Made by a program: the position numbers and the translations under genes. Below, in pieces: positions 13,160 to 24,630 of a DNA stretch of 64,000 nt (position 1 is the first letter of the stretch; every line of letters begins with the position of its first letter). The notes below the pieces were generated by a model. That model did not search any database and was not told the origin of the DNA. It was given only the letters and a program-made list of their open reading frames with translations. The DNA is from Polyodon spathula (Eukaryota; Chordata; Actinopteri; Acipenseriformes; Polyodontidae), in the NCBI RefSeq assembly GCF_017654505.1, contig NC_054534.1, forward strand, positions 18,587,693 to 18,651,692, given 5' to 3'.

Positions 13160-16100
13160 GTGCCGAAGTTTGCTTCACTTAACTGTGGGGGTGTCAGTCA
13201 GTCTTAAAGCAATCCTACACCCAATCCTGGGTTTCAGAACTAAACTTAATAAGTGTTATTTAAATGATCAGAAGCCAGATGTCTGATCAGTCAGGCCCCA
13301 GCTAAATAAAGTATTCCTCCCCTGCATGAACCAGACTCAGGTGAGATGTGTGTTCATGTAAAAATGTAATTGTAGCATACAGCTTGGCAGACAGGTTCTG
13401 CCGTATCTACCCAGATTCTGTTAATGTCTATTACTTGCGCTAAAGAATGTCCTAACCCAGGTTTCATCACAATTTCAAAGATGGTTAACAGTGTATGTAA
13501 AGCTCTAAAGTGTGGCATCTGCTCATGCATAAGGACTGTACCCCCACAATAACCCTGTTCTCAGCCAGGTGTAAAAAGTCAAGTAAGTAAATGTTTCAAC
13601 TGTTGCTGTCATTTGTGTTTTAAATGTCTTATGTTTCAAACTCTTTCAAATTCATTGGTTGAATTGTTTGCTGTGCTAAGTATATTTTGGTGTATCTCAG
13701 CCAATTGGAAATTCAGGGTCTGAATGAATTTTTAGGGCTGTAGAATTACTCCTGATCTAAAAGAGGACGATTCTGTTAGTGGAGCAATGGGACACCCTTC
13801 TAAACCACGTCACTCAGACAGAGTGCATTTCCACATGCACACAGAACCATTACACTGCTCTGGGGTGACCTTCGTCTTCCCCTTAGAGGTGAGGAAGCAG
13901 ATGTGGCAGGAAATGTACAAAGCTTCTGCCTCTGCACTGTCAGAAACTTACATATCAAAGTACTGACTTCATATTTGCCTCTTACAGTAGCCTACATAAA
14001 CACTGCATGTAAATTTTGATAGTTGGCGCCTCTTTATCCTGAATAAGCAGCTGTCCCAATTAAACAAGAGGCAGTTGAGACAACCATAGTCACACTTTTT
14101 TGTTTGTTAATGAAAAGAAAAATAATGAAATCACATCACGTTAGGATTAAATGTTAAAAGCATAATTTAACATGAGTCAATGTGTTTTAATTCCTTAACA
14201 AAATTAATCGCTATTTTTTAATTCTACATGAAATGCAAAATAATGAAATCACATCTTATCACAAGGCGAGGCACCTGCGATGTTGACACGACAACTTTCT
14301 TTGCAACATCAGCCTGAGAATCCACAGGAGACTCCAGCTCCTTCAGGAGTTCAACATGATTTACGCAATTTACACAAGTCACAGTGTAATCACGGACTCT
14401 CTGCACTGTGCAAAGCAACCTGTCTTGCTCTGAAAAGTGATCTCCGTTCATCATTTGAAACTACTGTATCCTAATTAAATGAAGCAAATTCCCAATTAAA
14501 CGACATAAATAGCATTGGGAAGAACCACCTCCCAGCATTGTATCCCACTTACAGACATTTAGACTTCTAACAACATGTTTTTCTCTGTTTAACATTATAT
14601 TTATATTTGGTACACAGCTGTAGTCTCTCAGTCATATTCCCTTTCAGTTGTTGTCCAGTAAAAATGATCTGTTCTTTTAATCTCTGTTGGGGAAGGTTTG
14701 TTTTTGTTCACAAAGAAACACATTCCTACTTTTTTCTTTCTTTTTTAATAGAAAAATGCTGCTAGTGATTAATTGTGACTTACTGTTAGCAGTGTTTTTC
14801 CACACGGCTGGTTAATAACACTATAAGACATATTTTAAATTATTCAGCAGTGTGAAAAAAAATAAAACATTTCTGTTGTAGCGTACTGAAGGTTTATTAC
14901 CAATGAAAAGAGTAAACTCCTTCTCAGTAGGGAACACTATATAATTTAAGTCATCACATATTTAGTCATTTATGCCTTCGTCGACTAGTAATGAAATTCT
15001 GGGACACCCCACTTCTTCACATCTTTGAATTGGTTACATTACAACACAATAACCAAGTGGACATATATTACTCTGATGCTATTAAAGGATTAGTCACTTT
15101 CAGATGTCAACATTGTACAAAAAGATACCGTGAGATTACTAATTTAATAATATGTTGAGAAAAAAAATATTTTGACTAAATCACAGTACATTAGTAGTTT
15201 TGAACTACTACTGTCATCTTTTCAACTTTTTAACATTAACCCTGCAATGTCTGTTTTTGAATTAGTATTTAAAGCGATCATTAACTTCTTAACATTTGCC
15301 ATGGTAAAAGCATTGCAAAGGGTGGTAAAGCTTCCTCAAAGCATGGCAAAGTACAGTGTGGTATGAGCATGTGCAATGATTGTGATATTAACCTGCAGAC
15401 TTCTTTATAAAAGCATTATATTTTGTATCAGTACGAGTTATAAAGGCATCAGGCATCTTTTTTGTAAGTAAAACTTACATTTTAACTTGTGCATACATGG
15501 ATGTTAATCACAGTGATCTTTTTTTGCATGGTTCTGATAGCATTCATTTTGTGGCAGGGATAAACACAGACAGACAGAAGTGCATTTAGGGTAGAGGAAT
15601 GTGGAATCAGTTTTTGTTATATTTTGATATCTTTAAATGTATTGCCGTACATATAATACAAGTTAACGACAATTTCTGCTACATTCAATTTCCCCAAAAG
15701 CTTCACACAATACACAGTAGGATGTGTGCACAGAACTTTACATTGTACATAAACAAAAACAATAATATGCATATTCTAGATGTGCACCATACATGCAAAA
15801 AATAAAGATAACCTCTCTAGATAACCAATCAAATCTGTAATACAAAACAATGACAACAATTACTGCCATACATTAACCCATCATAGCTGTAATTATAAAA
15901 TCAGTAGCATGATCATCATGACCTACATCCACTCTATACACACACATGTATAATAGAGGTCTGACATACAGTACAGACAGATAGCTGGTGAACCTCTTGA
16001 CAAATACATTCCTGGCATTTGTAATGTTAATTCTGCAATACTTGACAATACAGTTGGCGTGCCTTTACTGCAATGCACATGTTAAGATATGAGTTTGACA

Positions 16101-17510
16101 TTCCAACAGACAAACTGTTGCCTTCATAGTCTCAGTAGCGTCTGCTAAGGAAGGTGTTTTATCAAGTTTTCATCATAAATGGGTCAAGCGGTTCTCCAGC
16201 TTTCTGTCTGTACTAGAGCTTCAGGCTGTAAAAAAAAAAAAAAAGCTTACTGTAGCATAATATTTCAATTATTTTATTTGTCAAATGTTTTCTGGACTTT
16301 TGCTATCCTTATACCTTCTACCTTCAGCAGAGGGTGGAAGCTAATCCCAAAGTAAAAAATACTAGCAACAAAATTGTTTATGACTATAAGGAATGCTGTA
16401 GCTCTTGTGCTAAGACAACGCAAATAATGAGAACTGCATTTTACAAGGGAAGATCATCTGATCAGATTAAGCACATAGGACTACATGTCTATTTTTACAT
16501 AGTCCAGGCCTGGCACTTACTTGCACCATTGACATTGGTTCTAGGAGAAGGATATGTTTCTCACAAGTGGTCACAGCAATTTACTATCTTTTTAACAATA
16601 TTCTTAAAAAAAACAATCTTTTCTGTAATTTTGCAATTCTTACTACAGAGTACAGCAGATCTAGGTCTTTGTGACCTAGTTTTTTATGTTACTGATATGA
16701 CTGGTCTAATTTTGTAATTCGAGCTATGACGGGTTGGTGTATGACACTGACAAACCTGTTTATATAATTATTAATTGGTACATGTCAATGCAGTAGATGT
16801 AGGATGCAAATTGGTTACACTGTTGTCAAAAGTAGAGCATTTGCAGGTATCATGAGTGGGACGGGAAGCATTGTAAGGAGCAGGCCATTAACAAAGGTTA
16901 TGAGCCTCCCAGCTAAAGGATGGTATTCAGAGTTAATTAGGCTTGAAATAGTTCTGCTGTGAGCTGTTAGTGTTTCCTGCTTAAAACCTATGGCGAAGTC
17001 TTATCACAGTTAGCATTGTAACAGATGGCACATAAGCAATATGGGAAAAAATAGACAGGTGGTATTGGAGATGGAAGAGAAATGCAACCGGATGGAGAGA
17101 GATAGATGCATACCATTAAGGTTGCCTAAAGCTGTTTCCTAAAATGGCTGAAAACTCTAGAGTATTGGCATATCTTCAGTAAACTTTAAATGATAAAACC
17201 ATTGTTTTCTTATATTAACATTAATAGAAGAATATGCTTTTTAATTCAAAAAGTAATTTGAACCCTTTTTCAGGGTTGCTATGAGAATGCTCATTCTTAT
17301 AAGAAGAGTATGGATTCTCTCTTAGGAATCTGAAGATTTGAAGGATTGCTGAGTGCACAGAACTCTGGCCATTGCAATATCTTCAATGAAATTGTAATCA
17401 TTTTTAAAACCTATTTCTTTCTGTGATTCCATCTGTCATGGCAATGGGTATCACAGCAAATGTATTATTTCTTGTGAAATGTTTTTGTTGTTTCAATACA
17501 TATAGTTCCA
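13160..17510. other. Intron sequence, mostly unclassified
   Basis: AT-rich. 14121-14137 and 14238-14254 share AATAATGAAATCACATC. 14878-14900 resembles the end of the LTR-like unit at 39501. A 127-codon frame at 16334-16717 has no family features. Confidence 0.45.
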
Positions 17511-17512
17511 AA

Positions 17513-17523
17513 ATATATATATA

Positions 17524-17568
<45 letters not shown>

Positions 17569-17585
17569 CTATATATATATATATA
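17513..17585. repeat. (TA)n microsatellite, imperfect
   Basis: AT dinucleotide array with a few TAT and CTA interruptions. Confidence 0.93.
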
Positions 17586-18235
17586 ATAATAAATAATTAC
17601 CGTTAGGACAAAAGACTGGGCTCTGCACCCTGGCTCCCCCATTAATTTTATTTTGTATCTATTTTGTGACTTTACCCTGTTGTTGTGATGTGAAATACCT
17701 CATCTTGACTATAGAGAAATCCAAATTATAGAACCCTGTAATTGATGTGTTCCAGCTTAAAATAAATCATACAGCACCAATCTGAGATATTGTATTATAA
17801 CTGTATAAAGCTGGGAAGCTCTGTGTTATCACTGGCAGAGTATGAATGCCCTTGGTGATGGGGGTATAAAGAAAGTACCCTTTTGTGCATTCAGATTTAG
17901 GACACTGAATTCTACTTGTTTGTGGTCAAACTGGATTCAGGACTGTGGCGGAGTGTCCCGCCCTTTTGTGTTTATTAGCTTTGCTCATGATATGATGGTT
18001 TGGGCTAAAGAAAGCTACAGTTTGTCAAAAACTGCAAAAGTCATGAATTACCTTCAGTGGTGTTGTAACTAAAGCATGATTGAAAATGAACTATAGTTTG
18101 ATTGTGAAATGCTTTTAGTCCCATAATGGTAGATACACTATACACCTTTGGCTGGTTATTTATTTATTTTTTTTTATTATTCATGAGTTTCCCTGATTTC
18201 ATAAAATGTGTTCATTACAAGTGTCACATGCACTG

Positions 18236-18632
18236 ACTGTAGCTCAAGGTGACCTACTTTTTCACATTATTAAAAACTGATTGCCTGAGATATTGAAGCT
18301 AGTCTTGGGAACCACTTGAACATAATGTGGGTGTTTTATTTAACATCATGTAATCAAGTAAACTACAAAATGATATCACAGAAGTCTGCCGGAAGTCATA
18401 ATAGTAGTACAATTACTGTTAGATTTCAAACTGTCCCATTTTTCTATTTGTCAGTTTTTTGTTAAGTATATGGAAAACTACAAGGTGGTATGTAATTCTA
18501 ATATGTTAACGTAACATAATTCAGCAGGTTTCATTCGACTTTATGAAGCAAATTGAGTTAATTCAAGAAGGTGATGAAAAACATTTGGTCATAGCTGTAC
18601 ATGCTGTGGAAGTAGGTCACGGTGACCTATGT
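18236..18632. mobile_element. Candidate short inverted-repeat element (MITE-like)
   Basis: GCTCAAGGTGACCTACTTTT at the left and the complement of AAGTAGGTCACGGTGACCTA at the right are similar over about 20 bases in inverted orientation. The right half (18495-18606) also aligns with the complement of 57922-58028. No coding capacity. Borders are uncertain. Confidence 0.4.
18614..18628. promoter_or_regulatory. Perfect estrogen-response-element palindrome
   Basis: AGGTCA CGG TGACCT is the full consensus inverted repeat with a three-base spacer, bound by estrogen receptors in vertebrates. It lies in intron 2 inside the MITE-like unit. Occupancy or function is not shown. Confidence 0.5.
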
Positions 18633-19221
18633 TTACATGGAATGAGATATTGGTATCCTTGGATAATGTGTGCTATTGACATAACTTGTTAAAATAACAT
18701 TTCAAAAACAGTTACGGTACTTTGCAATCTTTAAAACAAAAAACAGTGTTACTGTATCCTTCTAACTAAAACAGTGACACACTTTTTCACATTAATTAAA
18801 TGCAAAGCATATGAAATGAGTTACTGCTTTGTAGAGCTCCCTAATCAGGATTGAAGGGTTCAAGGATACTTCTCATTCATTAAGCTCCGTTATTTTAAAA
18901 TGTAAAATATAGAGCAAGGTATAGAACAGATTGTCATCAATGTAAATCAGTTTGAGCTGAGCACAGTGATTAAAAGGGCTTGTCTTTCACTACCATAGGA
19001 ATTAACACATAAATAGCTGACTGAGTGCAGTGGAGCAAAACCAGGCCAGGATCAAATGTTAACCTATATGTGGGGTTCAAGGGGCGGAGCTAGGCACCAA
19101 CAACCTATCATCTCCTGTCATCAATTAAATCTACCTTATTTAAACATTAGTCACCTCTACCTAGCTGTCTTGTGTTTTTTCGTTTGGCATAAACCTAAGC
19201 GATTTCAAGACCCATCAACTT

Positions 19222-20782
19222 TTGTATACCTCAATAATGGAGTACTTACAGCAGTTGTCATCGGATTCAGAGGATTCCCAGGATTTTCCGCCATTACCAG
19301 ATCATTCTCCTCCAGCTTCAATCCAGGGTCCATCCAGTCTCCGTTCTTTCTCCCCTTCTGGTGTTTCAGTTACATCTGATCAGGCTGTCGTCCAGGTTCC
19401 AGTTCAAATGTTGCCTACTGTTCCTGCAACTCAAACATCGAATCTGCGCCGATTCAAGCGACTTCAGCCTCAGGACGCCCCTCCGGATCGATTGTTTTGG
19501 AAGGATTGGCCCATGAATAAATTGATAAAAACCCTCCTTAAAAACGGTAATGCGATTCCAGCAGGGAGTGATAGAGATTCTCTTTTTATTCTCTATTGCA
19601 ATTTAGTCTCAGCAGAACCAGTCTTTCCTCCGAGAAAACATAATCAGCAGCGCCCAGCCATTCAGCGTCCTAAAACAGACAGCAGGCAGTCTATTCCGGA
19701 TCAAATAACTCCCACAACTAGCACTGCTAACCAGCAGCCAGCCATTGAAATCCAACATTCGCAAATATTTAACGAGATAAAATCATTTATGCAGCCTTTT
19801 GCCAATACTCTATCTTCGGTCAGTTCTCAACTGTTGGATCTAGATAAAAGGGTGTCTAATATGGAACAGGGAAAACAATCTACAGCGCTGTCATTAATTC
19901 CAGCATCAAATACTGCAGCGCCACCTACAGCTTCTTCCGGTCCAGCCCTACTTTCAGCCAGCGAAGCAGATCCTCCAATATACAACCTCGCTACTGCCTC
20001 TACATACGGATCCTCCTCTCCAACTGCAGCTAGACGTCACACTATATCTCCACAAATCAGACATAACATTCTCAAAGGTAAGGAATCTTGTTTCAGTATT
20101 AATGACGACTTCGGAATTCTTGGACCATAGAGTAGTGGATTGCGGAGATTTGGCAGTAACTCTAAAATCCAGAGATCCCAGACTGCTTACAAATCTTACA
20201 TTAGGGGAATTTGTCCTTGCTTTCTCCATATTCAGAGATGTGTTATGCTCGGTATATCCTAACTGCAGAGCTGAATTGGACTCATACGAATACTACATCG
20301 TGGAGCTGTCTGTCAGATACGGAGGGACTATGTTTTTTGAGTATCATAAAGCATTCTCTGCAAAAGCAGCAGCGGTATTGGCAGCAGATAATTACATCAT
20401 CAATTGGGCACAACCTGACCCAGATCTATTTAACAGAATTTTTGGTGGTCTAAGAGCTAACGCATGTGGGGTCTGCGCTTCAACAGCTCACTCAACATCC
20501 CTCTGCCCTAAAGCTGCAATTGCATCAACTTCTAAAGCACCCGGTTTCGCCGCTAATTCATACAGATCTTCAGTACCTAATCCTATACATTCTTCAGCTC
20601 CCCTCGATCAATCCACAAGGAAAGACAAATACGGGCGCAGTATTAGATTTTCAGGAGGAAGACAAATCTGCAACAATTTCAATACTGGCTTCTGTTCGAA
20701 TAGGCAATGCAATCTTATCCACATGTGCAGCCATTGCGGAGATGCTCACGCTGATAAAATCTGCCCTTTAAAACGCAAGTGA
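19222..20782 (+). pseudogene. DIRS-like gag, split by one frameshift
   Basis: The first frame (19222-20130) is proline/serine/glutamine-rich with WKDWPMNKLIKTLLKNG. It passes to a second frame from about 20102 with VVDCGDLAVTLKSRDPRLLT, typical nucleocapsid-type sequence and two cysteine/histidine clusters near the end: CGVCASTAHSTSLC (C-x2-C-x4-H-x4-C, about 20465) and CSHCGDAHADKIC. The split makes a single gag protein unlikely. It binds nucleic acid by analogy only. Confidence 0.75.
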
Positions 20783-20989
20783 CTTTCCCCGATGCTCACA
20801 GTCTTTACTCCTATAAACATCCCGGCATTATCAAGTAAATTACAGAATCAACCCACAGTAATTTAATTAATTACCTGATTGACGGATTAAAAAATGTTTT
20901 TTCAACCGGTCTGACTCAAATTCCTTCTTCCTCGTTCAAAAGCAAAAATCTTTATTCAGCGACTCAAGAACCACAATTAGTGCAATCTC

Positions 20990-22050
20990 TCATCAAAAAA
21001 AAAAAAATTATAGAAGGATTAATAGTCGGTCCATTTTAGCTCCTCCTTTTCCAGTATATAGAATTAATCCTATCGGCATTGCCACGAGGAAAATGTCAGG
21101 AAAAAAGCATCTCATTATTGATTTATCAGCACCAGCAGCATTAACTCATTAATTCCCCAAGATTAATTTTCCCTGCATTACATCACTATTGCAGACGCAA
21201 TACATTCAATTAAATTAGCAGGTCGTGGTTCCTGGTTAGCAAAAGTAGATATATCAGACGCATTTAAAGTAATGCCAATCCATCCGTCTCTCCATCACCT
21301 GTTTGGTATATGCTGGGAAGGGAAATTTTATTTTGCCATCTAATTGACTTTTGGCTGCTGCAGCAGCCCAAAGATATTTGATACCCTGTTGGAAGCATTA
21401 TCCTGGATTCTTCTTAATGTTTATCATGTCCCATTCTTGCTCCACTTGCTGGACAATTTAGTAATTTCTTGTCCTTCAGATGCACCAGCAGAAGCGATTT
21501 CCAATCTTAAAAGCTTATTTTTCTGAAGTTGGCGTTCCGCTTTCAGAAGGGAAGTCAATCGGTCCCCTTCATTCTTTGGAATTCCTTGGAATCATTCTAT
21601 ATACAGAAAGTTTGAAGCCAGCCTGTCTGAGTCTAAACTTAACCATATTCGTTTGCTCATTGAGGATTTTCAGATCAGTAAAACAATTAAAAAAAAAAAT
21701 GGGCACTGCTTTCATGGCTGGGTTACTTTAACTTTGCAATACGTATTATTCCACAGGGGAGGATGTTTATATCTCGACTGCTAGCGCTGGCATCAACAGC
21801 AAAAAAATAAAAATAAATCTGGACTCCTATATAAATATCTCCTCAGAAGCTAGGAAAGACATAAAAATGTGGTCTGCGCTTATTCAGCACTGGAACGGTC
21901 TCTCTATGTTTCATGATGATTTAATTTCAGCTCCACACGATATGGCTTTATTTACTGATGCCTCATCTCTGGGATTCGGAGATCTATTTAACAATCAGTG
22001 GTTTTGCAGTACATGGCCTGAGGAGCCGGGGGTTCATCTTTTGGGGGGTT
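20990..22050 (+). pseudogene. DIRS-like reverse transcriptase and RNase H remnants
   Basis: Frames change several times and stops interrupt LTFG. The active-site box that should read x-x-D-D reads LLDN in HLLDNLVIS, so the copy is catalytically dead. RNase H is recognisable as FTDASSLGFG...NNQWFCSTWPEE, after which homology ends. Confidence 0.75.
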
Positions 22051-22149
22051 AGTGATTCCACTTTCTCCAACCCTTTGTTAAGCTCCACTTCATTTACCTC
22101 ATAGAGGAGGGTTCTCCATGAGTCAGAGGGGACCCCCGGCCAAACCCTT

Positions 22150-22740
22150 CCATCTGCATGTATATTTCTTTTGGGATTCTTCTTTCAGGTCTGATGCCTC
22201 TATGTGAGGGTCCCCAAACGGTGGCATCCCTCGTGTTTGTCGGGTCTCCTCAAAGACGGTGGCCCCTCTCCTGTTTGTTGGGTCTCCTCAGCGACGGAAC
22301 CCCCCTTCTATTATGTTGGGCTTTGAAGATGCAGAACACCACGCATTATATGTTTTAACAAACACTAACTTTATGTTTTCTTTCCGGTTCGCGAGCCTCT
22401 TCGTATGTCGGGTAACCTCAGAGATGGTGCCCCTCTTGGTATGTCGGGTCACCTCAAAGACGGTGACCCCCCTCCTGTTTGTCGGGTCTCCTCAGCGACG
22501 GAACCCCCCTACTGTATATGTTGGGTCAGGAAGAGCCGGAACCTCTTTTGTGTTAACAACACTAATTCATGTTTCTTTCCAGTTCGCGAGCCTCTTCGTA
22601 TGTCGGGTAACCTCAGAGACGGTGCCCCTTTCGTACGCCGGGTCACCTCAAAGATGGTGGCCCCCCTCCTGTTTATTGTGTCTATCGATCAAGTAAATGT
22701 TGGGCCTTGAAGAGGCGAAACCCCTCTCTCCATGTGTATA
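22150..22740. repeat. Tandem repeat tail of DIRS-like element 2, about three units of about 185 bp
   Basis: GCGAGCCTCTTCGTATGTCG occurs at about 22389 and 22580, followed by the same order of blocks (GGGTAACCTCAGAGA, CGGGTCACCTCAAAGA, GGGTCTCCTCAGCGACGGAA). A partial first unit starts near 22195. Each unit has shorter internal repeats built on CGGGTCTCCTCA. Confidence 0.75.
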
Positions 22741-22792
22741 TGTTTACTAACTCTGTCAATAAACACTATCAGGTGCCATAGCTCCGCCCCGT

Positions 22793-23760
22793 GAATTGAA
22801 AATAGTAATTTTTTACGACAGCAAACGAGGAGCATATTAGCATGCAAAGAAAAGGAGCAGAGCAAAATATTTGAAAGTCGGCTTGTGAATGTGATTTGTA
22901 TATCAGTTAAATACTTATTTATGGATCACAGAATAAAGTGTTTCAGTTTTTGCATAAGAAAAGCACTTTATAATCTAGAAAAAAAAAACTCTTTTTGTAT
23001 CTGAAACTACATTTGTATCTGAATTACATTTTAATATTCCAAAAAGCTGTGTGGACTGTGCAAAAAAAAATGTTGAGTCCAAAAATGCTGCCTGCCCCAT
23101 TATAATGAGTCCCAGACTGATTAAAAAATGTGTTACATGCTACTTAGAGCACTGATTCAACCCACCCTAGGTGTAGAGATTCATAGTTTAAGGCTAGGCC
23201 TCACAATCTATAGGAATAATTATTTTGTAATTGTTTTAAAGAAAAAGGAAGAACTCTTTGCAGGCTGTAATCATTAATCTTAAGACTCTGTTATTCATTT
23301 TTAGGTGTAGGGCCACTTAAGGTTTTTTACAATAGTGTTTAAAAGACTTCAAAAGATTAAGAGAGAATGAGTGAGATACCAGCGGCGTTCTTGGTGATGC
23401 CATCTATTTTACACGAACTGTTGAAACTATTTATTTTTTCTGTTAATGATTGTCCAAAGCCTCAATTAAAGTTAATCAGAAATTTTAAGAATTTTAAGCC
23501 ATTTTAAAACGTTAAAGACAAATCAAGCCAAGACTAATTTACTTCAGCTGTTTACACAAATTTATCTCAGCATCTGCAAGTCTACATATCAATATACACA
23601 AGCATATTATTGTATCCATATTCATATTCCCTTGATTTCATCCACTGTCCAAAGGATCACCTCACAAGCATTACATAAAACTTTTTTTTCCTTTCAAATC
23701 ATTAGGACCTCTTCAATTAACATTGTACACATGCCTGACCTAAAGAATGGAGAATGTCCT
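22793..23760. other. Intron sequence, nothing recognised
   Basis: AT-rich, no frames with family features. Confidence 0.55.
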
Positions 23761-24630
23761 TGTGGCAAAGTGGCTGGTGATTGTGAGCAAGTGTAGAGGT
23801 GATGCAGTGCAGGAGTAATCACAGACAATTGTAATCCAGTTTGGAAAGGGTTTTATTTTAATCCGGGTCTGGTGACCAAAATAAAAACACTCTGGCAATA
23901 CACAACAATGTGTACTGCGCAGAGCCAAATACAAAACAGGTTTACAGTCCCAAACAATAAGCGTTATCCGCCCCACTATACTAGAACACGGTCACCAGTC
24001 CAGGGTGTGTGTATTAGTGCTCGTGGTGGGTGATAACAGGTAATTTTGTGACAGTTCGTGAAGTGCAGTTCTGGCTTGTGCTGGCCCAAAAGTGACAGCT
24101 CTGGAACGTGTTTAGCCATCTGGTGGTTCAACAAACAAGACAATTACTAACAACACTCAAAACAAACAAACACTCACGAATATTGTTTTCACAACAATGT
24201 TTCTCCACTCCGAATAGTTTTCACTATGTTTCTCCACCAGTTACTACTGTGGTTCTCTCAGTCCTTCCAGGTATATGCACACAACCCAAGCGAGGGAAAA
24301 GATTACTGATTCTCCGGTCCCCTTTATGCTATCATGCATGACCTCTTGGCATACGATTGCAGTTGCTTTTATTGCTTGCAGCTGCTACCTCATTTACCCT
24401 CCAGGTCAATACATTCCTGCAACAGAGTCTCGCCTTCAACCAGGCTGACTGACTTCCTGACCCTGGAAATGAACTGTCAGGCCAGCCCGTCTCAGGACTT
24501 TCCCTTTCGTTATTTTGTGCTGTCACAGGTTGGGAGAGAGATTTCAACGCAGAACTCATTATAGTTCCGTCAGTCCTTAATAGCCCCCGAGTCATACTGT
24601 AGGTCCTGGTGCGCTGTTCATGTGACCACA
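23761..24630 (-). mobile_element. LTR-like unit, minus orientation (candidate solo LTR)
   Basis: On the minus strand it runs TGTGGTCACATG to CCACTTTGCCACA, so TG...CA, with an AATAAAACCC signal near 23848 close to its 3' end. About 870 bp, less AT-rich than its flanks. No internal coding region or clear target duplication. Confidence 0.45.

Larger units (their letters stand above)
19080..22792 (+). mobile_element. DIRS-like retroelement 2 with terminal inverted repeats, defective
   Basis: GGGGCGGAGCTAGGCACC near 19081 is matched in inverted orientation by GGTGCCATAGCTCCGCCCC at 22772-22790, one base apart. Between them lie a two-piece gag-like frame (19222-20782), RT remnants (about 20990-21760), RNase H remnants (21870-22050) and a tandem-repeat tail (22150-22740). 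The RT/RH wording (VDISDAFKVMPIHPSLHHLF, SLEFLGIIL, FTDASSLGFG) is that of DIRS-type elements. The tyrosine recombinase region expected after RNase H is missing. Confidence 0.8.

Noticed and set aside
16334..16717. 127-codon open frame in intron 2
   Set aside because: No recognisable family, composition like its surroundings, no splice or promoter context.
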